DNA from: Ideonella alba
Lineage (GTDB): Bacteria; Pseudomonadota; Gammaproteobacteria; Burkholderiales; Burkholderiaceae_C
DNA length: 64,000 bases
NCBI RefSeq assembly: GCF_018069875.1
Contig: NZ_JAGQDF010000001.1
Span: 434,001-498,000, forward strand
Reading direction: 5' to 3'
Part shown: positions 55,349 through 64,000 of the stretch, piece after piece
How the letters are laid out: each line of letters begins with the position of its first letter
Numbering within the stretch: position 1 is the first letter of the stretch
Position numbers and translations under genes: made by a program
The notes under the pieces: model-generated
What the model saw: only the letters and a program-made list of their open reading frames with translations
Database searches by the model: none
Told to the model about the DNA's origin: nothing

Positions 55349-55431
55349 GGCTGACTCCGGTGGCTGACGGTCGGGCAGATTCTGGGCGGGCGCTTGGCCG
55401 AGGGCATCGGGACGACTCCGCATTGGGCGGC

Positions 55432-56802
55432 TCAGCGTCCCGGCGCGTCCTGCGGCGCGTCCCCCGGCACGGGCAGTCCCGGCGCGGCGTCGCGCCAGGC
55501 CCGGGTCAGCGCGGCCCAGGCCGCCTGGTGGTGCAGGGGACGCCAGAACGGGTCGGTGTCGAGCATCAGCAGGTTGGGGTCGCGCTGGCTGATCGCCCGC
55601 TGCAGCGCCTGCAGGGCCAGGCCGGACTCGCCCAGACGGGCGTGGGCCAGCGCCAGCACATAGGGCGACAGATGGGTGCTGTGCAGGGCCTGCAGCGCGG
55701 CACTGGCGGCGGCACGTTCGGCCGGCACGCCGATCTGGCCGCAGACCGACCAGCGCAGCGCCTGGTAGCCCGGCTCCTGCGGCGCCGCCGCCAGCGCTTC
55801 CTCGGCCCAGGGCCGCGCCGCCTCGGGGTCGCCGTCGCTCAGGGCGATCAGGGCGGCCAGCGCCAGTGCCGGCGCGCTGCGTGGCGCGATGTCCAGCACG
55901 GCGGCCAGCTCGGCCCGGGCCTGGTCCGGCCGGCCCTGGGCCAGGCGCAGGTTGACCAGGTGCATGCGGCTGGCCAGGTAGTGCGGATCGAGACGGCGAG
56001 CCTCGTGCAGTGCGGCCTCGGCGTCGTCCCACAGGCCGCGGTAGGTCAGGTGACAGCCGAAGGCGCTGTGCACGAAGGCCTGCTGCGGCGCCAGCGCCCG
56101 GGCGCGTTCGAAGCCGGCGCGCGCCGGCGCCCAGGCCCAGCCGAACTGGTGGTGCGCGGCGGCACGCAGCGTCTGTGCCAGCGCGTCGGTGGGGTCCAGC
56201 AGCAGCGCCTGGTCCAGCGCGCGCTGGCATTCGGCGGCGGCCTCGGTGGGGGGCACCGACCAGCTGGTGGCACTGTTGTACCAGGCCCGCCCCAGGCCGG
56301 TCCAGGCGGGCGCCCAGGCGGGTGCGGCCCGCACCGCGGCAGCGAAGCGATCGCGCGCCTGGGCCAGCAGGGGCGCGCTGACCGGCCCGCGCAGGAAGTG
56401 CTCGCCGCGCTCGACGAGGTCGCGCGCGGCGCGGCTGACCGTGGGCGGGTGCAGCGGCGCCAGCCAGTGCACCTGGTAGCTGCCAGGCCGCAGCGCCAGC
56501 CGCCAGGGGTCGGCCATGCCTTCCTCGGCGTAGTAGCGGGCCAGCCGCGCCCGCAGCCGGCGCATCTCGACGCGCACGATGCTGTCCTCGGCCGGATCGA
56601 AGCGGTCGGCTGGCCGGCCCAGCACCTGCACCGCGATCAGGGATTCCTTCAGCGAGGCGGTGTCGCCCGCCGCGCAGCGCTCCACCAGGTGGCGCAGCAA
56701 GCGACGGTGCCGCAGTGCCCGGGCGAAGGCGCCGCTGGCCTCGATCCGTGCCAGGGCAGCGGCCTGCTCGGGCGGCACGGCGGGAGAAGAAACGGCGCTC
56801 AT
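55432..56802 (-). CDS. winged-helix/TPR regulator (adenylate-cyclase-like N-terminal domain)
   Basis: This 456-residue protein has an N-terminal domain of about 105 residues found at the start of many TPR regulators (LRHLVERCAAGDTASLKESLI, DPAEDSIVRVEMRRLRARLARYY, LRPGSYQVHW), with a winged-helix-like DNA-binding pattern. Residues 115 to the C-terminus form about eight to nine TPR repeats (AWAPAWTGLGRAWYN, FGCHLTYRGLWDDAEAALHEA). No membrane helix is visible. It is divergent from the exported propeller gene, with a long inverted repeat between them, and so probably regulates that gene. Confidence 0.78.
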   Translation of the reverse strand: MSAVSSPAVPPEQAAALARIEASGAFARALRHRRLLRHLVERCAAGDTASLKESLIAVQVLGRPADRFDPAEDSIVRVEMRRLRARLARYYAEEGMADPWRLALRPGSYQVHWLAPLHPPTVSRAARDLVERGEHFLRGPVSAPLLAQARDRFAAAVRAAPAWAPAWTGLGRAWYNSATSWSVPPTEAAAECQRALDQALLLDPTDALAQTLRAAAHHQFGWAWAPARAGFERARALAPQQAFVHSAFGCHLTYRGLWDDAEAALHEARRLDPHYLASRMHLVNLRLAQGRPDQARAELAAVLDIAPRSAPALALAALIALSDGDPEAARPWAEEALAAAPQEPGYQALRWSVCGQIGVPAERAAASAALQALHSTHLSPYVLALAHARLGESGLALQALQRAISQRDPNLLMLDTDPFWRPLHHQAAWAALTRAWRDAAPGLPVPGDAPQDAPGR

Positions 56803-56823
56803 CGCCGTGGCAGTTTAGGGTCT

Positions 56824-56858
56824 GTTCACACGACCGCAACCCTTCCGGTCGTGCGAAC
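56824..56858. promoter_or_regulatory. long inverted repeat in the regulator-propeller spacer
   Basis: GTTCACACGACCG (56824-56836) pairs with CGGTCGTGCGAAC (56846-56858): 13 bases with one mismatch around a 9-base loop. It lies in the divergent promoter region between the TPR regulator and the beta-propeller gene. It may be an operator for the regulator or a transcription hairpin. Confidence 0.55.
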
Positions 56859-56959
56859 GGGCCCCAGCCAAGGTGTCACCGCCCTGTCACCCCCGCGGAC
56901 TCGACCCGCGGTGCCGCGCGGCCGCAGACTGGCCGCACCACCACCTCCAAGGAGCTCGC

Positions 56960-57949
56960 ATGCACCTGCATCGCACGACCATGCTGACGGGCCTGCTGGC
57001 GGCCACGCTGGCCAGCCCCGCGGCCCGGGCCCAGTACACGCTGTATGTCGGCAACGACCAGTGCCCCACCAACAACTCGGTGACCCAGTTCACCGGCAAG
57101 CCCTGGGCCAGCGGCGCCACAGTGCCCGTGGGCCACTGCCCGGCCGGCATCGCCTTCAGCCCGGATGGCGCCACCGCCTGGGTGATGAACGCCGGCGCCA
57201 ACACCATCACGCCGATCAACACCGCCACCTTCACCCCCGGCCCGGCCTTCAACGCCGGCGTCACCGCGCCGCTGTTTGCCGCGGCCACGCCCGACGGCCA
57301 GTGGCTGGCCACCACCGGCGCGGGCTCCAACCAGCTGGCGCTGATCGCCACCGGCAACACCGCGGTGGTGAAGACCGTGGCGGTGGGGGCCTCGCCCACC
57401 GGTCTGGCGGTGTTGCCCGACGGCAGCAAGGCCTACACCGCCAACGCCGGAGACAGCACCGTGTCGGTGGTGTCGCTGGGCGCCACGCCCAAGCTGAAGA
57501 AGACGCTGTCGCTGCCCGGCTGCAGCCCGTACGGCATGGCGGCCACGCCGGACGGCAGCGCGGTCTATGTGGCCTGCATCACCGGCCCGCTGTGGCGCAT
57601 CCGCACCGCCAAGGACAAGGCCGATGCCGCGCCGATCACCCTGCCGCAGAGCAGCGGCGGCGCGCAGGTCGTGATCACCCTGGACGGCAAGACCGCCTTT
57701 GTGTCCAACACCAACGGCGCGGTCTACCCGGTGACGCTGAAAACCGGTGCGGTCGGCACGCCGATCGCCATCCCAGGCGCCTATGGCCTGGCGCTGAGCC
57801 CCGACGGCAAGGTGCTGGCGGTGGGCAATGGTGACTGCTGCTGGCTGGACACGCCGGTGCACTTCGTCAAGGTCAGCACGCAGACGGTGGAGACCACGCT
57901 GGGCACCGGCACGAACTACACCCACCGCTGGATCGCCTTCCGGCCCTGA
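56960..57949 (+). CDS. exported YVTN/beta-propeller protein
   Basis: This 329-residue protein has a signal peptide (TMLTGLLAATLASPAARAQ) and AAGGAG just upstream of ATG 56960. The mature part is built of about seven propeller blades with repeated SPDGATAWVMNAG, TPDGQWLATTGAG, LPDGSKAYTANAGDSTVSVV and TPDGSAVYVAC. This is the YVTN/lactonase-like arrangement. Cysteines pair near the ends (C22-type DQC, GDCCW). A binding or scaffold role in the periplasm is likely; enzymatic activity is not evident. Confidence 0.85.
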   Translation: MHLHRTTMLTGLLAATLASPAARAQYTLYVGNDQCPTNNSVTQFTGKPWASGATVPVGHCPAGIAFSPDGATAWVMNAGANTITPINTATFTPGPAFNAGVTAPLFAAATPDGQWLATTGAGSNQLALIATGNTAVVKTVAVGASPTGLAVLPDGSKAYTANAGDSTVSVVSLGATPKLKKTLSLPGCSPYGMAATPDGSAVYVACITGPLWRIRTAKDKADAAPITLPQSSGGAQVVITLDGKTAFVSNTNGAVYPVTLKTGAVGTPIAIPGAYGLALSPDGKVLAVGNGDCCWLDTPVHFVKVSTQTVETTLGTGTNYTHRWIAFRP

Positions 57950-57987
57950 TGACCTGGGGGGCCGCAGGCCCTACACTGCGACCCCCC

Positions 57988-59259
57988 ATGAGCTTCACCA
58001 CCCCCACTGCCGGTCCCCGCGTGGCCGTTGTCGGCGCCGGCCCCGCCGGCCTGATGGCTGCCGAGGTGCTGGCCGCGGCCGGCGCCCAGGTTGACGTCTA
58101 TGACGCCAGCGCGGTGCCGGCCCGCAAGTTCCTGCTGGCCGGCAAGGGCGGCCTGAACCTGACCCATTCCGAGGAGCTGCCCGCCTTCACCGGCCGCTAC
58201 GGCGAACGCGCGCCCGAGGTGGCGCGCTGGCTGGAAGCCTTCGGGCCGCAGGCCCTGCGCGACTGGGCCCAGGGCCTGGGCGTGTCCACCTTCGTGGGCA
58301 GCTCGGGCCGGGTGTTCCCCGAGTCGATGAAGGCCGCACCGCTGCTGCGCGCCTGGCTGGCGCGGCTGCGGGCGGCCGGCGTGCGCCTGCACCTGCGCCA
58401 CCGCTGGCAGGCCGGCGTGCTGCAGCACGGCTCCGAGTTGCGCTTCGAGACCCCCGACGGCCCGCGCCAGGTGCATGCCGACGCCGTGGTGCTGGCGCTG
58501 GGCGGCGCCAGCTGGGCCCGCCTGGGCTCGGACGGCGCCTGGGTGCAGCCCCTGGGCGATGCCGGGCTGGCGCTGTCGCCGCTGCAGCCCGCCAACTGCG
58601 GCTTCGACGTGGGCTGGAGCGAGCACTTCGCCAGCCGCCACGCCGGCGCACCGCTGAAGTCGGTGCTGCTGGACACGCGCGACAGCCGCGGCCGACAGTT
58701 CCGCCGCAAGGGCGAGTGCGTGGTCACGTCCACCGGGCTGGAGGGCAGCCTGGTCTACGCCGCCTCGGCGCTGCTGCGTGACGAGATCGCAGCCCACGGG
58801 CGGGCGCTGGTGCTGCTGGACCTGCTGCCGGACCGCCCGGTCGAGGCCTTGCAGGCCGCGCTGGCCCGCGGCCGGGGCGCGCGCAGCCTGGCCAATCACC
58901 TGAAGGAACAGGCCGGGCTGTCCGGCGCCAAGGCCGGCCTGTTGCGCGAGGGCCTGAGCGCCGAGGAATGGCAGCTGCAGAGCCGCGACGCCGCCTGGCT
59001 GGCGCGCCGCATCAAGGCGCTGCCGCTGCAACTGCACGCGGCCCGGCCGATCGACGAGGCGATCAGCACCGCCGGCGGCGTGCGCCTGGAGGCGCTGGAC
59101 GAGCACCTGATGTGGCCCGAGCGCCCCGGCGTGTTTTTCGCCGGCGAGATGCTGGACTGGGAGGCGCCGACCGGCGGCTACCTGCTCACCGCCTGCTTCG
59201 CCAGCGGCGTGGTGGCGGCCCGCGGCCTGCTGGACTGGTGGGCGGCCAAGACCCCGTGA
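57988..59259 (+). CDS. BaiN/HI0933-like flavoprotein (TIGR03862 type)
   Basis: This 423-residue FAD-dependent oxidoreductase has the dinucleotide loop GAGPAGLMAAEVLAAAGAQVDVYD. Other marks are FLLAGKGGLNLTHSE, VGSSGRVFPESMKAAPLLRAW, ALGGASWARLGSDGAW and, near the end, TAGGV...FFAGEMLDWEAPTGGYLL. These fit the HI0933/BaiN family, in which members reduce steroid or aromatic substrates. It has no signal peptide. ATG 57988 begins MSFTTPTAGP; the earlier in-frame ATG at 57949 would overlap the propeller stop. The true substrate is unknown. Confidence 0.9.
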   Translation: MSFTTPTAGPRVAVVGAGPAGLMAAEVLAAAGAQVDVYDASAVPARKFLLAGKGGLNLTHSEELPAFTGRYGERAPEVARWLEAFGPQALRDWAQGLGVSTFVGSSGRVFPESMKAAPLLRAWLARLRAAGVRLHLRHRWQAGVLQHGSELRFETPDGPRQVHADAVVLALGGASWARLGSDGAWVQPLGDAGLALSPLQPANCGFDVGWSEHFASRHAGAPLKSVLLDTRDSRGRQFRRKGECVVTSTGLEGSLVYAASALLRDEIAAHGRALVLLDLLPDRPVEALQAALARGRGARSLANHLKEQAGLSGAKAGLLREGLSAEEWQLQSRDAAWLARRIKALPLQLHAARPIDEAISTAGGVRLEALDEHLMWPERPGVFFAGEMLDWEAPTGGYLLTACFASGVVAARGLLDWWAAKTP

Positions 59260-59296
59260 CGCCGCGGGTGCCGGCCGCCCCGTAGCATGCCGGCCC

Positions 59297-59971
59297 ATGA
59301 TCACCGTCCACCACCTGAACAATTCGCGCTCGCAGCGTGTGCTGTGGCTGCTCGAGGAACTGGCGCTGCCCTACGAGATCCGCCACTACCAGCGCGACCC
59401 GCAGACCATGCTGGCGCCACCCTCGCTGAAGGCGGTGCATCCGCTGGGCAAATCGCCGGTGCTCAGCGACGGCGACATCACCGTGGCCGAGAGCGGGGCC
59501 ATCATCGAGTACCTGCTCGACACCCATGGCCAGGGCCGGCTGCGGCCGGCGCCGGGCACGCCCGAGCAGCGGCGCTTCAGCTACTGGCTGCATTTCGCCG
59601 AGGGTTCGGCGATGCCGCCGCTGCTGATGAAGCTGGTGTTCGCCCGGGTGCGCTCGGCGCCGATGCCCTTCTTCGTCAAGCCGGTGGCGCGGGCGATCGC
59701 CGACAAGGTGCTGACCAGCTTCGTCGAACCCAATCTGCGCGCCCAGCTCGATTTCATGGAAACCGAGCTGTCGGGACGCGACTGGTTCGCGGGCGACACC
59801 TTCAGCGCCGCCGACATCCAGATGAGCTTTCCCGTCGAGGCCGCGGCGCAGCGCGCCGGGCTGGATGCCTCGCGGCCGCGGCTGATGGACTGGCTGCGCC
59901 GCATCCATGCGCGGCCGGCCTACCGGCGTGCGCTGGAGCGCGGCGGCCCCTACGACTTCGCGCGCGATTGA
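59297..59971 (+). CDS. glutathione S-transferase
   Basis: This 224-residue protein has an N-terminal thioredoxin-like domain (VHHLNNSRSQRVLWLLEELALPYEI, NP-replaced KAVHPLGKSPVLSDGD, VAESGAIIEYLLDTHG) and a C-terminal helical domain with FAGDTFSAADIQMSFPVEAA. Ser9-Arg-Ser in the active-site position is typical of the bacterial Ser-type. It detoxifies electrophiles by glutathione addition or reduction. It follows the flavoprotein by 37 bases. Confidence 0.92.
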   Translation: MITVHHLNNSRSQRVLWLLEELALPYEIRHYQRDPQTMLAPPSLKAVHPLGKSPVLSDGDITVAESGAIIEYLLDTHGQGRLRPAPGTPEQRRFSYWLHFAEGSAMPPLLMKLVFARVRSAPMPFFVKPVARAIADKVLTSFVEPNLRAQLDFMETELSGRDWFAGDTFSAADIQMSFPVEAAAQRAGLDASRPRLMDWLRRIHARPAYRRALERGGPYDFARD

Positions 59972-59986
59972 GGCTCGCCCAGCGAC

Positions 59987-61924
59987 TCAGGTCCTGAGCT
60001 GATCGACCAGGCGGTGCAGCTCGTCTGCGCCGTGACGCAGGGTGTTGGCGGCGCTGCTGGTGGCCTCGGCGCTGTGGGCGTTGTGCGCGGTGGTGTCGCC
60101 GATCTGGCGCACCGCCTCGGCCACCTGGCCCACGGCCATCGTCTGCTCGCGGGTTGCGGTGGCCAGCTGGCCCATGGCCTCGCCGACGCCACCCACCTGG
60201 TCCAGGATGCGGTCGACGCTGTCGCGCGCCTTGTGGATCTCGGCCACGCCGGCCTCCACCTGTTCGGCGGACCCGGTGATCAGCGAGCGGATCTCGCCCG
60301 CGGCACTGGCGCTGCGCTGGGCCAGGGCCCGCACCTCACCCGCCACCACCGCGAAGCCGCGACCGGACTCGCCGGCCCGCGCCGCTTCCACCGCGGCATT
60401 CAGGGCCAGGATGTTGGTCTGGAAGGCGATGCCGTCGATCACCTGCACGATCTCGCCGACGCGCCGGCTGGTGGCGGCGATGCCCTCGACCGTCTGCACC
60501 GCGCCCTGCATGCGCTGGCGGCCATCGGCGCCGGTGTTGCGGATCTGGTGGAACAGCTGATCGACCTGCTCGACATGGCTGGCATTGCTGCGCGCGGTTT
60601 GCGAGACCTGCTCGAGCGTGGCGGCCGACTCCTCGACCGTGGCGGCCTGCTGGCTCGCACGGCTGGCCAGGTCGTGGCTTTGCTGCTCCATCTGCTGGCC
60701 GGTCTGCGCCACCTGCTGGGCATGGCTGCGGATGCTGCCCACCACGCCTGCCAATCGGCTGCACATCGCATCGAGCTCCTGGGCCATCATGGCGAACTCG
60801 TCACGGCCCGGCACGCCCGCACGCACCGACAGGTCGCCCGCGGCGCCGGCATGCGCCACCCGGCTGACCCGCTGCAGCGCATCCATCACGCTGGCATAGA
60901 AGCCGGTCATGGCATAGGCCAGGACCAGCACGCCCAGCAGCGAGCCGCCCAGGGCCAGCCACTGGCGCCGCTGCAGGACGTGCTCACGCTCGCTCAGGAT
61001 CACGGAGAGCCGGCCGGTGATCTGGCGCGAGAACGCGGTGGTCGCCTCGATCGCCGCCGTTCCGGCCTTGAAGAAGGCTTGCGGGTCGCCCTGCGGCTTG
61101 CCGTCGGCGAAGCTGCGGGCAGCGAGATCGGCAAAGGCCAGGTTGGCGGCCATCATCGGGGCGAAGCTGGTCGGCTCGGGATCGCCGGCCCGCAGCAGCG
61201 CCGCGACCCGCGTCTTCATGCCCTCCACCTGCTCCTGCAGCATCGCCACGCGACCGCTGACCTGGGCCAGCGCGGTGGTGCTGGCTTCGCCGCTGCTGAT
61301 CAGGCCGGCGCCCTGCCCGCGCAGCAGCCCGGCTGTTTCGGTCAAGGGCAGCGAGCGTTCGACCACCATGTCCATCAGGAAGAAGCTGGCGGCCTCGGGG
61401 TCGAAGAGCAGTTCGGAGGTCTCGCCGATGCGCGATGCCAGCGCACGCATGGCCTTGACCTGGGCGGTGTGGGCCGCAAACACCTGGGCGCGGTCACCGT
61501 CGCGCCGCCCTTCACCCAGTGTCGCGACGGCTGTGGCGATCGGACTCCAGGCGTCGGTCAGGCCCCAGGCCTGCAGCGCCGCCTGTTCTTCCTTCATCGC
61601 CGCGAGGCCCTTGGCCAGCTCGGCCCGTGTGGCCTGCAGCGCCTGCTCGGCCTGGGCATTGCCGCCCATCGCCAGATTGGTCTGGCCGCGGTGCTTCTGC
61701 GTGGCCACGGCCACATCCAGCAGCGCGGCCACGACGCGGGCGCCCTGCGCCTCGTTGCGGGCCACCGCCAGCGCGCGGCCGGTGTCCAGCAGCGTGCGGC
61801 CGATCAGGATCATCAGCGGCACGGCGATCAGGGCGACGATCAGCGCCATCTTGGCGGGCAGCCGCAGCTGGCGCATCACGGACACGGCCGGACGCAGCAA
61901 GGATCCATCGGCGGCAAGGGACAT
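59987..61924 (-). CDS. methyl-accepting chemotaxis protein
   Basis: This 645-residue receptor has a first membrane helix (LIVALIAVPLMILIGRTLL) and a large helical periplasmic sensor domain. A second helix follows (ALGGSLLGVLVLAYAMTGF), then a HAMP and the signalling domain. The hairpin tip reads GIAFQTNILALNAAVEAARAG, followed by GRGFAVVAGEVRALAQRSA. No CheR-binding pentapeptide is present at the C-terminus. The ATG at 61924 has a GAGGTG about 9 bases upstream. The ligand is unknown. Confidence 0.93.
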   Translation of the reverse strand: MSLAADGSLLRPAVSVMRQLRLPAKMALIVALIAVPLMILIGRTLLDTGRALAVARNEAQGARVVAALLDVAVATQKHRGQTNLAMGGNAQAEQALQATRAELAKGLAAMKEEQAALQAWGLTDAWSPIATAVATLGEGRRDGDRAQVFAAHTAQVKAMRALASRIGETSELLFDPEAASFFLMDMVVERSLPLTETAGLLRGQGAGLISSGEASTTALAQVSGRVAMLQEQVEGMKTRVAALLRAGDPEPTSFAPMMAANLAFADLAARSFADGKPQGDPQAFFKAGTAAIEATTAFSRQITGRLSVILSEREHVLQRRQWLALGGSLLGVLVLAYAMTGFYASVMDALQRVSRVAHAGAAGDLSVRAGVPGRDEFAMMAQELDAMCSRLAGVVGSIRSHAQQVAQTGQQMEQQSHDLASRASQQAATVEESAATLEQVSQTARSNASHVEQVDQLFHQIRNTGADGRQRMQGAVQTVEGIAATSRRVGEIVQVIDGIAFQTNILALNAAVEAARAGESGRGFAVVAGEVRALAQRSASAAGEIRSLITGSAEQVEAGVAEIHKARDSVDRILDQVGGVGEAMGQLATATREQTMAVGQVAEAVRQIGDTTAHNAHSAEATSSAANTLRHGADELHRLVDQLRT

Positions 61925-61964
61925 GGCAGAGCACCTCGGGTGACAGGACACGGCGAATGCGTGT

Positions 61965-61972
61965 TTATCGCC
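61965..61972 (-). promoter_or_regulatory. sigma-28-like -10 element of the chemotaxis receptor
   Basis: The minus strand reads GGCGATAA, one base from the FliA -10 consensus GCCGATAA, 41 bases upstream of the receptor start. A matching -35 TAAA at the expected spacing was not found, so this is a weak call. Confidence 0.3.
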
Positions 61973-62049
61973 CGACCCTCCCGGACCCGAAGGGCTGAAA
62001 AGCCGCGTCTGGGCCCGCTATTGCGGGTTTTCCCGCGGGTGGGCCGGCG

Positions 62050-62880
62050 TCACATCGCCCACAGCCGTGGCGGGCATTCGGCCAGCGACCACAGGCGGCG
62101 GCGCCAGCCGGCGCGCACGGCGCGCGCCAGCGTGAACAGCGCTTCGGTGCGTGGCGCCAGCGCCCGCAGCACCACCACGCCGTCGTCGGCGGCGCTGACC
62201 CCGGCCCGGGCGGCCAGCGGCGAGGCCGCGATGCAGGCGCGCGCGTCCTCGAGCAGCTGTTCGCGCAGCCCATCGCTGAAGCCGTCGCCGGCGGCGCACC
62301 AGAGCGTGGCCAGGGCCCGCTGGCCGGCCCAGCCCAGCGGCGAGTCCAGCAGCACCCGGTCGTCGGCACGGATGCGTCCCTGCTCCAGCCAGCGGCCGGC
62401 GATCGAGACTGTCTGGTGCAGCTCGCCCCGCTCGAAGCCCAGCTCGGCGGCCGGCAGGCCCAGGGCCAGCAGGTCCCAGCCGATCATCTGCGCCCCGGGC
62501 GCCAGCTCGAAATGCAGCGCATTGGCGGCGCGGCAGCCGCTGTAGGCAATCGTCTCCAGCGGCAGCCACTCCAGCCGCGCCCCCGCGGCCAGCCGGGCCT
62601 GCAGCGTCTGCGTGGCCTGGGCACCGGCACTGCGGTAGAAGCGGGTGGCGCCGGGCGTGGTGATCAGCGCGTGGGTGCCGGGGCCCAGCGTGGCCTCGAT
62701 CGCCAGCTGGTCACCGCCGACGATGCCGCCGGGCGGATGCACCAGCACGTGGTGGCAGATGGCGTCGCCCTCGGGGTAGAGGCGCTGCAGCACGCGCAGC
62801 GGACCCTCGTGGCGATCCAGGGCGGTGGTGCGCTGGTCCTCGAGCCGGTAGTCGAGCCGCAGGTGGCCGCGCCAGCTCAA
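62050..62880 (-). CDS. ureD: urease accessory protein UreD
   Basis: This 276-residue protein matches UreD/UreH: HEGPLRVLQRLYPEGDAICHHV, HPPGGIVGGDQLAIEATLGPG, ITTPGATRFYRSAG, ALFTLARAVRAGWRRRLW, and the ending of the family. It is a required partner of UreF and UreG in nickel insertion. The start is the TTG at 62880; no better in-frame start precedes it. It lies 41 kb from ureC and 28 bases after a DUF1631 gene, which is unusual since ureD is normally first in the urease operon. Confidence 0.94.
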   Translation of the reverse strand: MSWRGHLRLDYRLEDQRTTALDRHEGPLRVLQRLYPEGDAICHHVLVHPPGGIVGGDQLAIEATLGPGTHALITTPGATRFYRSAGAQATQTLQARLAAGARLEWLPLETIAYSGCRAANALHFELAPGAQMIGWDLLALGLPAAELGFERGELHQTVSIAGRWLEQGRIRADDRVLLDSPLGWAGQRALATLWCAAGDGFSDGLREQLLEDARACIAASPLAARAGVSAADDGVVVLRALAPRTEALFTLARAVRAGWRRRLWSLAECPPRLWAM

Positions 62881-62908
62881 CGCCCACCCCAGCCAGCGGC
62901 CATCAGCC

Positions 62909-64000
62909 TCATGCCGGCTCCTGCGGCAGGCTCTCGACCGCGTCGCGCAGCCACTCGCCGGCCGGGATGGTGGTGATCAGGCCCTCGCCGCGCATGCGCT
63001 CGAGCACCCGGCGGCTGGTGCAGAAGGGCGTGCCCTGGCGGCGGCTGAAGGCGAAGAACTGGCCGTTGTCACTGATCCAGTCCAGCCGCACCGCGGTCCA
63101 GCGGCCCTGCAGGCAGGCGCGGCACAGGTCGTCCACCGCCAGCCCGGCCAGCCATTGCTGGGCGTCGCGCCAGGCGGGCGAGTCCGGGCTTTCGTCCATC
63201 GCCACCGGCACGGTGGCCAGGTCGGCATGGTGGATCCAGGCCGAGGATTGGATGTCGGGCGAGCCGGCCACCTCCGGCGGCGACTCCGGCCCCGGCGCGC
63301 TGGCCGCCGCGCGGCGCGGCCAGGCCTTCAGCGCCACGCGCAGCTCATCGACCTGGCGCTGGATGCGGGCCGGGGCCTCGTCGATCGCGCGCAGGCCGTC
63401 GTGGACTTCCAGCAGCAGGCAGTCCAGCTCGGCCGGCGTGGGTGGGCGCGGGCGCTCCAGCGCGGCGGCGTCGACCAGGGTGTCGATCACGGCGGTCCAG
63501 CGGCGCGGGCCCGGGCCGTCGACGCCGTCGCGGGCGCTGGTGCGGGTGATCACCCGCACCCAGTCGCCCAGCAGGAACTGGCTGGCCTGCGGCAGCAGCT
63601 TGGTGCGCTGCAACTGCTCGACCACCTGGGCCTGGACCAGCGGCAGCAGCTCGGCGTGGCGTTCGGCCTGTTGCAGGTGGGCCACCGGACCCGGGTGGAC
63701 CGGGTCGGGCAGCGAGGCATTGGCCAGGCGCTCCAGGTGCACGCGTGCCTGTTCGTAGTGGCGCGTCAGCAGCGGCTGCGGAGCGCGCTGCAGCGCGTCC
63801 ATCAGCGGCTGCAGGCGCTGGTGCAGCGCGATCTTGCCGGGGGCCTGGCCGTCCAGGTCCAGCTGCGACAGCGCCACCAGGCGGTCGGTCAGCAGCCACA
63901 GCGGGTGCTGGGGGTCCTGCAGCAGCGCCGGCTCGGCGGCGGCGCTGGCCTGGGCCAGCCGAGACAGCCCCTGCAGCAGCTCGCGCATGCCCGGGCCCAG
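62909..64000 (-). CDS. DUF1631-family protein, partial
   Basis: At least 363 C-terminal residues are seen; the open frame continues to the window edge, so the N-terminus is missing. The sequence matches the DUF1631 family, large cytoplasmic proteins of unknown function: LQRTKLLPQASQFLLGDWVRVIT, LRWTAVRLDWISDNGQFFAFSR-like ending, and GTPFCTSRRVLERMRGEGLITT. An internal ATG at 63988 (MRELLQG) exists but is probably not the start. It is read into ureD. Confidence 0.78.
   Translation of the reverse strand: MGPGMRELLQGLSRLAQASAAAEPALLQDPQHPLWLLTDRLVALSQLDLDGQAPGKIALHQRLQPLMDALQRAPQPLLTRHYEQARVHLERLANASLPDPVHPGPVAHLQQAERHAELLPLVQAQVVEQLQRTKLLPQASQFLLGDWVRVITRTSARDGVDGPGPRRWTAVIDTLVDAAALERPRPPTPAELDCLLLEVHDGLRAIDEAPARIQRQVDELRVALKAWPRRAAASAPGPESPPEVAGSPDIQSSAWIHHADLATVPVAMDESPDSPAWRDAQQWLAGLAVDDLCRACLQGRWTAVRLDWISDNGQFFAFSRRQGTPFCTSRRVLERMRGEGLITTIPAGEWLRDAVESLPQEPA

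Overview
The window is about 70 percent G+C and densely coded, with many 4-base start/stop overlaps. Families such as UrtABCDE, an Oar-like TonB-dependent receptor, an NCS1-type transporter fused to a histidine kinase and an FeS-type photolyase suggest a betaproteobacterium of the Burkholderiales, perhaps near Rubrivivax, Roseateles or Leptothrix. That placement is inference from gene content. No tRNA, rRNA, CRISPR array, insertion sequence, integrase or plasmid origin was seen, and no stretch over 300 bases lacks a gene.

Region A (1-13625, minus strand) is one carbohydrate-utilisation cluster read from right to left: GH1 beta-glucosidase, LacI regulator, TonB-dependent receptor, PF10091/GH144-like glucanase, solute-binding lipoprotein, two CUT1 permeases, a large exported six-hairpin glycosidase and a lipoprotein esterase cut by the window edge. 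A textbook LacI-family operator lies just upstream of the GH1 start. The GH144-like enzyme points to a beta-1,2-glucan or a similar beta-glucan. The importer has no ATPase gene here.

Region B (13770-24971) is nitrogen-related. The urease genes ureABC, a GNAT gene and ureEFG run leftward behind a near-perfect sigma-54 promoter. Divergent from them is an NCS1 permease-hybrid histidine kinase fusion, overlapped by its LuxR-type response regulator. A degenerate stand-alone copy of that regulator's output half lies about 10 kb away (13770-14345). A CsgG-like/SH3 exported protein follows ureG.

Region C (25035-31647) holds an exported SnoaL-like protein, a two-component system and a SARP/BTAD-AAA-TPR regulator. 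Two promoter regions here carry helically phased direct repeats.

Region D (31667-41184) is organised around an intergenic operator. Rightward are a DUF2256 protein and three different photolyase/cryptochrome-family proteins, followed by a TRIC-like channel. Leftward are a MerR regulator, a small membrane protein, an SDR-fold protein with the exact halohydrin dehalogenase signature, and an exported M3 peptidase.

Region E (41222-49307) has an AraC regulator with an alpha/beta hydrolase and phased 17-base repeats between them, then a GH13/dioxygenase/GH92 operon divergent from a second AraC gene, then a DUF1566 protein.

Region F (49406-64000) contains the urea ABC importer urtABCDE, a small charged protein, a winged-helix/TPR regulator divergent from an exported beta-propeller, a BaiN-like flavoprotein, a GST, a chemotaxis receptor, ureD stranded about 41 kb from the other urease genes, and the end of a DUF1631 gene. 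UrtABCDE, the urease and its accessory proteins together would import urea and hydrolyse it to ammonia and CO2.
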